A stretch of DNA of 64,000 bases from an uncultured Clostridia bacterium (lineage in GTDB: Bacteria; Bacillota; Clostridia; Oscillospirales; Acutalibacteraceae), in assembly GCA_946500295.1 (NCBI GenBank), contig CAMMVF010000001.1, forward strand, positions 1-64,000, given 5' to 3'. Positions 17,820 to 26,783 of this stretch are shown here, piece by piece; position 1 is the first letter of the stretch; every line of letters begins with the position of its first letter. Both the position numbers and the translations under genes were made by a program. The notes below the pieces were generated by a model, which saw nothing but the letters and a program-made list of their open reading frames with translations, ran no database searches and was not told where the DNA came from.

Positions 17820-19172
17820 ATGGGAGATAAGCTAAAGCTTGCGCTGAAGCCGTTTCGCATAAGAGGCACAGTTAAAGCGCCGCACAGGAAGCATACTGCC
17901 GGCTGTGAAAGCGTAATCATGCCGCCGCCCGACGAGGTGCTTATATGTATGAGCCAGCACATAGGCGCACCGTGCAAGCCCACAGTAAAGGTTGGACAGC
18001 AGGTTTTTGTCGGTCAGATAGTCGGCGACAGCGAAGCCTTCGTTTCCGCCCCGGTTCATTCTTCGGTGTCGGGAAAGGTCAAGAAAATAGAGACCATAAC
18101 CATGCCGAACGGCTCAAGGGTTGAGGCGGTAAGAATAGAAAGCGACGGGCTAATGACCCCGGATGAAAGCGTCCGTCCCCCTGAAATAAACGGGCGGGAG
18201 GACTTTTTACGGGCGGTTCGCAGCAGCGGACTTGTAGGCTTGGGCGGAGCGGGCTTTCCCGTTCATGTTAAGCTGAGTGCAGATAAGGATAAAGTAGATA
18301 CCCTTATAATCAACGCAGCAGAATGTGAACCCTACATAACAGCCGACAACCGTGAAGCCCTTGAAAACTCGTGGGGAGTTATAAGCGGCATAAAGTCCGT
18401 CATGGAGCTGCTTGATATAGACAGGGTTATTATCGGGGTTGAGGATAACAAGCCCGAGGCGATAAGGGCGCTTGACGAGGTGTGTCAGGCGGCGAACCGT
18501 GACATGAAGGGAAACGTCAGCGTGCTGCCGCTGAAGGCGAGATACCCTTACGGCGCAGAGAAGGTCATAGTCAAGGCGTGTACAAACAGGGTTATCCTCG
18601 AGGGCAAGCTCCCTGCGGATGTGGGTTGTATAGTCATGAATATCGCCTCAGTAGCATTCATTTCAAGCTATCTGAAAACCGGTATGCCGCTTGTGAGCAA
18701 GAGGATAACCGTGGACGGAGCGGCGGTAGCCAATCCTCAGAATGTCATTGTTCCCATAGGCACAAAAATCAGGGATATCATAGAATTTTGCGGAGGATAT
18801 AAGGAACAGCCGGAGAAGCTTCTGTTCGGAGGTCCGATGATGGGGCTTGCTTTGCCCGACGATGAAATGCCTCTGCTGAAGCAGAATAACGCAATACTTG
18901 CGCTTTCAAAGAAGGAGGCAAAACGGCTGGAGCCGAGCGACTGCATACGCTGCGGCCGCTGTGCGTCCGTCTGTCCCATGGGGCTGACTCCCCCGACGCT
19001 TGCGGGATATGTAAAGCTCAAGGATACGCACGGACTTTTGAAAAACGGTATTATGGTATGTATGGAATGCGGCTGCTGCGCCTTTGCCTGTCCGGCTAAC
19101 AGACCGATAGTACAGAGCATGAGGCTTGGCAAGGAGCTTGTTAAAAACGCAGGCAAGAAGGAGGGAAAATAA
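17820..19172 (+). CDS. rnfC: Electron transport complex subunit RnfC
   Basis: GLGGAGFPVHVKL, two 4Fe-4S motifs CIRCGRCASVCP and CMECGCCAFACP; start after GAGGAGATATA. Confidence 0.95.
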   Translation: MGDKLKLALKPFRIRGTVKAPHRKHTAGCESVIMPPPDEVLICMSQHIGAPCKPTVKVGQQVFVGQIVGDSEAFVSAPVHSSVSGKVKKIETITMPNGSRVEAVRIESDGLMTPDESVRPPEINGREDFLRAVRSSGLVGLGGAGFPVHVKLSADKDKVDTLIINAAECEPYITADNREALENSWGVISGIKSVMELLDIDRVIIGVEDNKPEAIRALDEVCQAANRDMKGNVSVLPLKARYPYGAEKVIVKACTNRVILEGKLPADVGCIVMNIASVAFISSYLKTGMPLVSKRITVDGAAVANPQNVIVPIGTKIRDIIEFCGGYKEQPEKLLFGGPMMGLALPDDEMPLLKQNNAILALSKKEAKRLEPSDCIRCGRCASVCPMGLTPPTLAGYVKLKDTHGLLKNGIMVCMECGCCAFACPANRPIVQSMRLGKELVKNAGKKEGK

Positions 19173-20116
19173 TGGAGAATATTCTTACTATGTCTCCGTC
19201 GCCCCATCTGTCGAGCGGAGCGACGACAAGAAGAATTATGCTCGACGTGATAATTTCGCTTGTTCCGGCTTCGGTGGCTGCCGTGGTATTTTTCGGCTGG
19301 AAAAGCTTAATGCTTATCGGAGTGTGTATTCTTTCCTGCGTGGTGCTTGAATACATCTGCCGAAAGGTGATGAAGAGGAAAAACACCACCGGCGATTTGA
19401 GCGCAGTGGTCACCGGACTGTTGCTGGCGTTAAATCTGCCGCCTGGGCTTAATCCGCTGATGGCGGTATTCGGCTGTATAGTCGCCATAGTGGTGGTAAA
19501 GCAGATGTTCGGCGGAATAGGAAATAACTTTGTAAATCCGGCCATTACGGCTAGAATAGTTTTGCTCGTATCCTTCCCTGTGCCGATGACAACCTGGGAA
19601 AAGCCGTTTGAATGGCTCAACACCGCCGACAGTGTTACAGGGGCTACTCCTTTGGCGCTTGTGGCTCAGGGCGAGAGCACGAGCTACTTGGATTTGTTTT
19701 TGGGAAACAGGGGCGGCTGTATAGGCGAGACCTGCGTGCTTGCGCTATTACTCGGTGGGATTTATCTGGTTGCCCGCAGGGTCATCTCACCGATTATCCC
19801 GCTGAGCTTTATCGGTACGGTGTTCGTACTCTCGTTTTTACTCGGAGGAGATCCTGTTTTCCACATTATGAGCGGCGGCGTGATGCTGGGTGCTATCTTC
19901 ATGGCGACCGACTACACGACCTCTCCGATGAATCCTCTGGGAAAGCTGATATTCGGTATCGGCTGCGGAGTTATCACGGTTTTGATAAGGCTGTATGCGA
20001 ATCTGCCGGAGGGAGTTTCGTACTCGATTATACTTATGAATATACTGACCCCTCACATAGAGAACCTCACAAGACCCAGACCCTTTGGAAAGGAGAGAAA
20101 ACATGAAAAAGCTTAA
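19172..20116 (+). CDS. rnfD: Electron transport complex subunit RnfD
   Basis: SPSPHLSSGATTRRIM; ADSVTGATPLAL flavinylation motif. Confidence 0.95.
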   Translation: MENILTMSPSPHLSSGATTRRIMLDVIISLVPASVAAVVFFGWKSLMLIGVCILSCVVLEYICRKVMKRKNTTGDLSAVVTGLLLALNLPPGLNPLMAVFGCIVAIVVVKQMFGGIGNNFVNPAITARIVLLVSFPVPMTTWEKPFEWLNTADSVTGATPLALVAQGESTSYLDLFLGNRGGCIGETCVLALLLGGIYLVARRVISPIIPLSFIGTVFVLSFLLGGDPVFHIMSGGVMLGAIFMATDYTTSPMNPLGKLIFGIGCGVITVLIRLYANLPEGVSYSIILMNILTPHIENLTRPRPFGKERKHEKA

Positions 20117-20675
20117 TCCAAAGGAAATATTAAAGCCAATCGTCGTGCTTTTAGTGATATGCGTAGTGGTCACCGCCGTGCTGGCGGCGGTAAACGGACT
20201 TACCGCCGAGCCTATTGCGAAGCTTGCCGAGGAGCAATCAGCCGAGACAAGGAGTGTTGTTTTACCGTCTGCCGAGGAATATCAGAAGCTTGAGCTTGAC
20301 AACGAGGATATTTCCGAGTGCTACGAGGGCTTGAAAAACGGCAAGACCGTGGGCTATACCTTTACGAGTTCAGCCTCGGGATACGGCGGAACTATAGAGG
20401 TTATGACGGGAATCGACTGTACAACGGGCGAAATCAGCGGTGTGTCGATACTGTCTCAGGACGAGACCCCGGGGCTTGGCGCAAATGCGACAAAAAGCGA
20501 ATTTACAGACCAGTATAAGCAGAAGGCGCAAGAACTTGAGGTTATAAAGAACGCCGAGCCTGCCGACGGAGAGATTCAGGCTATCACCGGCTCGACAATT
20601 ACCTCACAGGCAGTTACCGACGCAGTGAATAAGGCGGTTGCGGCTTACGAAAAGATAGAAAAGGAGGGGGAATAA
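20103..20675 (+). CDS. rnfG: Electron transport complex subunit RnfG
   Basis: FMN-binding DGEIQAITGSTITSQAVTDAVN. Confidence 0.93.
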   Translation: MKKLNPKEILKPIVVLLVICVVVTAVLAAVNGLTAEPIAKLAEEQSAETRSVVLPSAEEYQKLELDNEDISECYEGLKNGKTVGYTFTSSASGYGGTIEVMTGIDCTTGEISGVSILSQDETPGLGANATKSEFTDQYKQKAQELEVIKNAEPADGEIQAITGSTITSQAVTDAVNKAVAAYEKIEKEGE

Positions 20676-21367
20676 TGGCGGAAAAGAAAAAGGTAAGCCT
20701 GTGGAAAGAATTTTCCAAGGGAATAATCAAGGAAAATCCGGTGCTGTGTCTGGTGCTCGGCACCTGTCCGACGCTGGCTGTCACAACACAGGCTTCAAAC
20801 GCTATAGGCATGGGAATAGCGGCTACGCTGGTGCTAATCTGTTCAAATGCGGCTATTTCACTTTTGAGAAATATCATTCCCGACAAGGTAAGAATCCCCG
20901 CCTACATAACGATAATTGCAGGCTTTGTCACCATGGTGCAGATGCTTGTTAAGGCGTATGCGCCGTCAATAGACGAATCTCTGGGCATTTACCTGCCGCT
21001 GATAGTTGTAAACTGTATTATCTTGGGCAGAGCAGAGATGTTTGCCAGCAAAAACCGGGTTATTCCATCGATGGTGGACGGACTCGGAATGGGAGTGGGC
21101 TTTACGGCGGCCATGCTGCTGATGGGCTCTATTCGTGAGATACTGGGCGCGGGTACATGGTTTGGTATTCCGCTCACTTCGGGAGTGGTTGACCCTATAC
21201 TCATATTCATCCTGCCGCCGGGAGGCTTCTTTGTATTCGGTATGCTGGTAGCCCTTTCAAGCAAGCTCAGCGGAAAGAAAAAGGCGGCTGAGGACGTCGG
21301 CTGTGCAGGATGTCCGTTGAGCGAGAACTGCTCTAAGGTAAAGAAGGAGGGCGAGTGCAATGGTTAA
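20675..21367 (+). CDS. rnfE: Electron transport complex subunit RnfE
   Basis: Multi-TM; NPVLCLVLGTCPTLAVTTQASNAIGMG. Confidence 0.95.
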   Translation: MAEKKKVSLWKEFSKGIIKENPVLCLVLGTCPTLAVTTQASNAIGMGIAATLVLICSNAAISLLRNIIPDKVRIPAYITIIAGFVTMVQMLVKAYAPSIDESLGIYLPLIVVNCIILGRAEMFASKNRVIPSMVDGLGMGVGFTAAMLLMGSIREILGAGTWFGIPLTSGVVDPILIFILPPGGFFVFGMLVALSSKLSGKKKAAEDVGCAGCPLSENCSKVKKEGECNG

Positions 21368-21968
21368 ACAGCTTGTAGCCGTGTTTTTGGCTGCGATACT
21401 CACTGAAAACTACGTGCTTTCTAAATTCCTCGGCATCTGTCCTTTCCTCGGGGTTTCCAAAAAGGTCAACACAGCCCTCGGAATGAGCGCCGCCGTAACC
21501 TTCGTAATGGTTTTATCCACGGCAGTGACCTATCCTATATATGAAAACATACTCGTGCCGTTCGGGCTGGAGTATTTGCAGACAATAGTCTTTATTTTGG
21601 TAATAGCCGGTCTGGTGCAGCTTGTGGAGATAATATTGAAAAAGTATATGCCTCCGCTGTACAATTCACTCGGCATTTACCTGCCGCTTATCACTACAAA
21701 CTGTGCGGTTTTGGGCGTTACCATGCTTGTGCTCGAGAAGGCTGCCGCCGACCCGTCATACACCTATGTGACGGCTCTTGTGAATTCCTTCGGAGCGGGT
21801 ATTGGCTTCCTTGTGGCGATGGTAGTTTTCGCCGGCGTCAGGGGAAGGCTTGAAACGGCGGATATACCGAACTCGCTAAAAGGACTGCCGATAACGCTGG
21901 TATCCGCAAGCTTGGTTTCTGTCTCGTTTTTGGGTTTTGCCGGACTTGTCGAAGGAATGATGGGTTAA
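21360..21968 (+). CDS. rnfA: Electron transport complex subunit RnfA
   Basis: ENYVLSKFLGICPFLGVSKKVNTALGM; LPLITTNCAVLGV. Confidence 0.95.
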   Translation: MVKQLVAVFLAAILTENYVLSKFLGICPFLGVSKKVNTALGMSAAVTFVMVLSTAVTYPIYENILVPFGLEYLQTIVFILVIAGLVQLVEIILKKYMPPLYNSLGIYLPLITTNCAVLGVTMLVLEKAAADPSYTYVTALVNSFGAGIGFLVAMVVFAGVRGRLETADIPNSLKGLPITLVSASLVSVSFLGFAGLVEGMMG

Positions 21969-21980
21969 GGAGGGCGTGAA

Positions 21981-22775
21981 ATGAATGAGATATTGATAGC
22001 TGTTTTGGTTGTCGGAGCTATAGGGCTGGTAGTAGCGGTAGTGCTCTCCTTTGCATCGGTGTTCTTTGCAGTACCTGTGGACGAGAGGGTCGAAAAGCTC
22101 ACCGAAGCCCTGCCCGGGGCGAACTGTGGAGCCTGCGGTTACTCGGGCTGCTCAGGTTATGCGCAGGCGTTGTCAAAGGGCGAAGCCAAGCCCGGAGCCT
22201 GTCCCGTGGGCGGAGAGGCTGTAGCGGCTGAGCTTGCCGCTATTTTAGGCGTTGAGGCACAGTCTCAGGCGAGAACCACTGCAAGGGTGATGTGCAGCGG
22301 AAGCTGTGACAACACGGGAAAGAGAATCAACTACAAGGGTATAACCTCCTGCTCCGCTGCCAATCAGATTTTAGGCGGCGGAGGAAAATGCAGCTACGGC
22401 TGTATAGGTCTCGGAGATTGCGTAAGCGAGTGCGAATACGGGGCGATTAAGGTCTGCAACGGGGTTGCAATGGTGAACGAGAGCCTGTGCCGCTCATGTA
22501 AAAAATGCGTTTTAGCTTGCCCAAAGGGGCTTATAGAGATAGTCCCGGTAAGATCTGCGGCGGTGTTGTGCTCAAATCATGACAAGGGCGTACAGACTAA
22601 GGACCTGTGCTCGATCGGCTGTATCGGCTGTATGAAGTGTCAAAAGGTCTGCGAGCATGGTGCGATTAAGGTTGATAACTTCAAGGCGAGTGTAGATCCG
22701 CAAAGATGTACTCTCTGCGGAAAATGTGCTGAGGTCTGCCCCAAGGGCGTGATAAAGGCGGCTGCGCCGCAGTGA
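21981..22775 (+). CDS. rnfB: Electron transport complex subunit RnfB
   Basis: LPGANCGACGYSGCSGYA and multiple 4Fe-4S motifs. Confidence 0.95.
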   Translation: MNEILIAVLVVGAIGLVVAVVLSFASVFFAVPVDERVEKLTEALPGANCGACGYSGCSGYAQALSKGEAKPGACPVGGEAVAAELAAILGVEAQSQARTTARVMCSGSCDNTGKRINYKGITSCSAANQILGGGGKCSYGCIGLGDCVSECEYGAIKVCNGVAMVNESLCRSCKKCVLACPKGLIEIVPVRSAAVLCSNHDKGVQTKDLCSIGCIGCMKCQKVCEHGAIKVDNFKASVDPQRCTLCGKCAEVCPKGVIKAAAPQ

Positions 22776-22886
22776 AGAGAGAAGAACGAAAAGTGAAGAG
22801 AATTGAAAATCGCAGGCGATTTGAATTTTTGAATTAAAGTAGAATGTGCGAGACTTGGGCTTGTGACCCGAGTTTCGCACAATTTT

Positions 22887-23048
22887 ATAACCAAGCCGCC
22901 CCGTCTCTGTAGGCGGTGGGGGGACAGTCAATCTTTCAGTGGGGGTTATAATCCCCCACCGAAAACCTGAGGGGCAAAGCTCCCCGGCAACGGTTGCAAT
23001 CATCGCAGGCGTGATTAAACGGGCTTGTCACGCTTTCTCAGATTTAAA
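22887..23048 (+). repeat. Repeat family 1, long form (copy c)
   Basis: ATAACCAAGCCGCCCCGTCTCTGTAGGCGG...GCAAAGCTCCCCGGCAACGGTTGCAATCATCGCAGGCGTGATTAAACGGGCTTGTCACGC...GATTTAAA. Confidence 0.85.
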
Positions 23049-23183
23049 CGAGCTGAGTTGAGAGGATTAGTTTGTGAAAAAAGGATGAAAATTCTCAATA
23101 GGCGAAAAGTATTGGAAAGACAGTTAGGTGAGAACGGTACAAATTCAAACGACAGCTGTGCAGCCTAACGCAGAGATAAAAGT

Positions 23184-23291
23184 ATTACTCATTCCATAAA
23201 AGGAATTACTTTCAACGTGACAAAGCTCCCAAAGATGGCAAACTCTGAATTGGTACAAATGTAAATTAGAGCAGTGCGGCTGTACGTAGGA
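23184..23291 (+). repeat. Repeat family 2, partial copy C (tail module only)
   Basis: ATTACTC-hairpin-TTTCAACGTGA...AATTGGTAC...AGCAGTGC...GTACGTAGGA, shared with A and B; branched 5' module absent. Confidence 0.65.
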
Positions 23292-23379
23292 TAAAAAAAT
23301 TTAAAAAAGGGCTTGCTTTTTTTAAAAAATGGTGGTATCATATATCTTACTGTGAGTATGAGCAAAAGGAGGTAGGACA

Positions 23380-23640
23380 ATGCCAAATATTAAATCAGCA
23401 AAGAAGAGAGTTAAGGTTACTGCAGTTAAGACCGAGAGAAATAAGGCTTTTAAGTCTGCGCTCAAGACAACACTCAAGAAGGCTAATGCTGCTATTGAGG
23501 ATAATTCAGCAGATAAGGCTGCGCTTGTCAGCGCTGCTTACAAGAAGATTGACCAAGCGGCTGCTAAGGGTATTCTCCACAAGAATACAGCAGCAAGAAG
23601 CAAGTCCGCACTTGCCCGCAAGCTCAATGCTTCAGCTTAA
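23380..23640 (+). CDS. rpsT: 30S ribosomal protein S20
   Basis: MPNIKSAKKRVKVTAVKTERNKAFKSALKT...KGILHKNTAARSKSALARKLN. Confidence 0.97.
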   Translation: MPNIKSAKKRVKVTAVKTERNKAFKSALKTTLKKANAAIEDNSADKAALVSAAYKKIDQAAAKGILHKNTAARSKSALARKLNASA

Positions 23641-23653
23641 TTGAAGTCGAAAT

Positions 23654-23690
23654 TTACGGTGCTCCTAAAACAGGAGCGCCGTTTTGTTAT
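23654..23690 (+). terminator. Terminator after rpsT
   Basis: ACGGTGCTCCTAAAACAGGAGCGCCGTTTTGTT. Confidence 0.7.
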
Positions 23691-23720
23691 GCAGCTGTTA
23701 TGCAGTTGATTTGTTATATG

Positions 23721-24128
23721 TTATATGCGGTTTTCGAGAATTTTATCTTTTAGTTCTAATATTCTACGGTGAATAGCTTTGATTGTTTCTAAGAAGGCAT
23801 CTTCGCCCTTACCGATGGGGTCGATTAATCCCCAGTCCTCGCGATATATACACGGTAAAATCGGACAGGAGACATTACACCCCATAGTGATTACTATATC
23901 GGGAGAGGGGATATCGGCTATAAGCTTTGAATATTGAGCTTTTTCCATGTCAATGTCGTAAAGCTGCTTGACGTATTTTACGGCGTCCTGATTGATTTGG
24001 GGTTTGGTCTGTGTACCGGCAGAGTAGCTTTCAAAAACCTCCGATGCCAGATACCTTCCCAGCGCTTCGGCTATTTGACTTCGGCAGGAGTTGTGAACGC
24101 AAATAAATGCGACCTTGGGTTTGTTCAT
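23721..24128 (-). CDS. Arsenate reductase / low-molecular-weight protein tyrosine phosphatase family
   Basis: VAFICVHNSCRSQIAEA P-loop; DIVITMGCNVSCPILP. Confidence 0.88.
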   Translation of the reverse strand: MNKPKVAFICVHNSCRSQIAEALGRYLASEVFESYSAGTQTKPQINQDAVKYVKQLYDIDMEKAQYSKLIADIPSPDIVITMGCNVSCPILPCIYREDWGLIDPIGKGEDAFLETIKAIHRRILELKDKILENRI

Positions 24129-24274
24129 ATTACTTTCCTCATTTTGAGCAGAGCTTTACCTTGCGCATATTAAAGCCATGTCTGCCGATGTCGATTACGG
24201 TGGAAAGACGGCTTTAAAGTACAAAAAACAGCGCCCGGGATTTGGGCGCTGTCAAATGGCTGCTGCTATAAAAC

Positions 24275-24424
24275 TCACTGAATTGAGCCCTCAAGATATT
24301 TTTCCAGTTCCTCGTCGTCCTTCTTTTTCTTTTCCTTAATCGCAAAGAAAGCGAGGGCTGCGGCGGCAAGGGCTAGGACTGAACTTGCAACGGCAATTAA
24401 TGTGATTAGTTTGCTTTTTTTCAT
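24275..24424 (-). CDS. Small single-TM protein (49 aa), absent from ORF track
   Basis: MKKSKLITLIAVASSVLALAAAALAFFAIKEKKKKDDEELEKYLEGSIQ; GGAGGT upstream of ATG. Confidence 0.75.
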   Translation of the reverse strand: MKKSKLITLIAVASSVLALAAAALAFFAIKEKKKKDDEELEKYLEGSIQ

Positions 24425-24601
24425 AAAATCGTACCTCCGCTTATGTCTTTTCTTGAGAGATTTATCATATATATGATACCCGTAAATTTCAAAAAAGTCA
24501 ACTGTTTGGGCTTAAAGGAATAAAATTAATCTTTCGTTAATATTTATTCTGAGTGAAGGGGTTTTCGAGATTTATCGTATGATATTTCTTGTCTAAATCT
24601 G

Positions 24602-24630
24602 TTGACAAGCGTCGACATAACGGCTACAAT
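24602..24630 (+). promoter_or_regulatory. Promoter of the DUF4358/SGNH/MBOAT cluster
   Basis: TTGACA, 17 bp, TACAAT upstream of the first DUF4358 gene. Confidence 0.6.
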
Positions 24631-24676
24631 AAAATAAAATATAGTGGGCTTCTAGGCTCAAAATTTTAGGAGGAAA

Positions 24677-25150
24677 ATGATGAATAAAACTATCAGAGTG
24701 GCAGCGGCTTTAATGTCAATGGTTTGCGTTTTTATTTTTGCCGGTTGCTCATCCGAGGCTAAGGACGTAGATCTAAATGAGGTGTTGAATACCATCAATA
24801 GTGAATACCAAATTGAAAATACTACAGCTGTTGCAGATAAGGAAAAACTTAACACTCTTTATCAAATAGCCGAGGAGGATGTTGAGAGCTTTGCGGCGGA
24901 GATTTCAGAGACTGAAATCACTGAAATCATTCTTGTTAAGGCAGTTGACGCAGAAGCTGCCACAAGAGTTTCGGAAAAGCTTCAGATTCGTTTAAATGGA
25001 AAGAAAAGTCAGGCTGCCAGCTACGAGGCAGAGGTTTTGGATCTTGTAAAGCAGTGCGAGGTTGCTACCAACAACGATGTTTATGTAAGACTTATTGTTG
25101 CAGATAATGTAAAGGAAATTACAGATACATATAACAGCTTCTTCGAGTAA
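24677..25150 (+). CDS. DUF4358 lipoprotein
   Basis: Lipobox FAGCSS; 'EIILVKAVDAEAATRVSEKLQIRL' and terminal 'NNDVYVRLIVADN...YNSFFE' pattern, paralogous to 26166..26657. Confidence 0.75.
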   Translation: MMNKTIRVAAALMSMVCVFIFAGCSSEAKDVDLNEVLNTINSEYQIENTTAVADKEKLNTLYQIAEEDVESFAAEISETEITEIILVKAVDAEAATRVSEKLQIRLNGKKSQAASYEAEVLDLVKQCEVATNNDVYVRLIVADNVKEITDTYNSFFE

Positions 25151-25190
25151 TTTGTCGCTTTGTAATTGCATTTGATGCGGAGCTGAAAAA

Positions 25191-26123
25191 ATGGAAGAGA
25201 GAAACAAAGGGGAAAATAGAGCGCGCTCCGATGACTATTACCGTCAGCGGGCTATTCGCCGCAAACGAGAGCGTGCTATAAAAAAGAGAAGAAGAAAGAT
25301 AGTTGCCGTGGGTTTGCTTGTGCTTGTAATTATAATCGCCTTGCTTGTAACCATGTTCAGCTGTATAGGCAGTTGTATTGGCTCGGGCGATACCACGGCT
25401 GCCTCGGCGTCTGCACAGTTAGCCGAAACTGAGCTTACCGAGCCTGCCGCAGACGCAAGCGAAAGCACAGAGCCGGCCAACGCCTCCGCGACGGTAGATA
25501 CAAGCTATTTTGACGACGCAGTCTTTGTGGGAGACAGTGTTACCATGAGCTTTTCCATGTATGTGGATTCACAAAGAAGTCAGGGTATAGACTGTCTGGG
25601 AGACGCCTACATTCTCAGCGCAGGAAGCCTTAGCTACTCTAACTCCCTTTTGCCGGTGGGCGACCCGAACTGTGTGCTCCCTGTTTATCAGGGCGTACAG
25701 CAGCCGCTTGAGGACAGTATAGCCCAGATAGGCGCTAAAAAGGTGTATATAATGCTGGGCGTAAACGATATAGGCGGCTACGATATGGATACGGTAATGG
25801 AGAATGTGGATACGGTGCTGAACAATATCCTTGAAAAATCTCCGGACGCTAAAATTTATATCCAATCCGTCACTCCGAGAGTAAAGTCCACAAATGACCA
25901 ATTCCCGGACATAGACACTATTAGGGCTTTTAACGAGAGAATGAAGGCTTACGCCAAAGAAAACGGTCATTACTACTTGGATATATATTCTGCGGTGGCA
26001 GACGAGGAAGGATTTTTGAAGGACGAGTATTGCAGTGACCCTGATTCTATGGGGATTCATTTCACCATGGAAGCGGACGCCAAATGGGAGGAATATCTTC
26101 TTAACCATCCCGAGGGAGAATAA
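25191..26123 (+). CDS. Membrane-anchored SGNH/GDSL hydrolase
   Basis: FVGDSVTMS, VYIMLGVNDIGG, DSMGIHFT; N-terminal TM. Confidence 0.88.
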   Translation: MEERNKGENRARSDDYYRQRAIRRKRERAIKKRRRKIVAVGLLVLVIIIALLVTMFSCIGSCIGSGDTTAASASAQLAETELTEPAADASESTEPANASATVDTSYFDDAVFVGDSVTMSFSMYVDSQRSQGIDCLGDAYILSAGSLSYSNSLLPVGDPNCVLPVYQGVQQPLEDSIAQIGAKKVYIMLGVNDIGGYDMDTVMENVDTVLNNILEKSPDAKIYIQSVTPRVKSTNDQFPDIDTIRAFNERMKAYAKENGHYYLDIYSAVADEEGFLKDEYCSDPDSMGIHFTMEADAKWEEYLLNHPEGE

Positions 26124-26165
26124 AGAAAGTTAACTTAAGATGGAGAGAAACAGAGAGGAAAGATT

Positions 26166-26657
26166 ATGAAAATAAAGGCAATTTCAAAGGCGGCGTTAAT
26201 TTTCGCGCTTGTGATTATTACAGCAGTTTCCGTTTGCTCCTGCTCCGATAATGGCAGTACGGCTGAACCGGAGGTAGAATCTATAGTAAACGCTATCATC
26301 GCCGAGTACCCGCTTTCTGACGCAATGAACAAGGTCGAGGGCGAGGACAAGATAAAGAATGTATACGGACTTACCACTGAAGACTATTCAGAGTTTGTAG
26401 CCTACGTAAATAATTCCGGCACAGACCAGGACGAGATAGTCATAGTAAAGGCGGCAAGCTCCGACAAGGTAGCGGGAATTGAGGAAAAGCTCAACAATAA
26501 GATGACCGCTAAGCTGAATTCTACAAAGAACTACCTGCCCGAGCAGTATTCTATGATAGAAAAATGCGAGGTTAAATCAAACGGCAATTATGTCAGAATG
26601 ATAATCTCGCCTGACGCAGAGGGAATGGTAGCGATTTATAATAAGCAATTTGAGTAA
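26166..26657 (+). CDS. DUF4358 lipoprotein (second paralog)
   Basis: Lipobox VCSCSD; 'DEIVIVKAASSDKVAGIEEKL'; 'NGNYVRMIIS'. Confidence 0.75.
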   Translation: MKIKAISKAALIFALVIITAVSVCSCSDNGSTAEPEVESIVNAIIAEYPLSDAMNKVEGEDKIKNVYGLTTEDYSEFVAYVNNSGTDQDEIVIVKAASSDKVAGIEEKLNNKMTAKLNSTKNYLPEQYSMIEKCEVKSNGNYVRMIISPDAEGMVAIYNKQFE

Positions 26658-26783
26658 GACGACGACCTTTTAAATTCTGTATATAAAATAAGGATAAACA
26701 GCCTTTGACCCGACAGCGGCGAAGAAGCTCTGTCGGGTTAAACTGTTATAAATCAGTATGTGAAAAAAGGAGTGGTGGGATAA

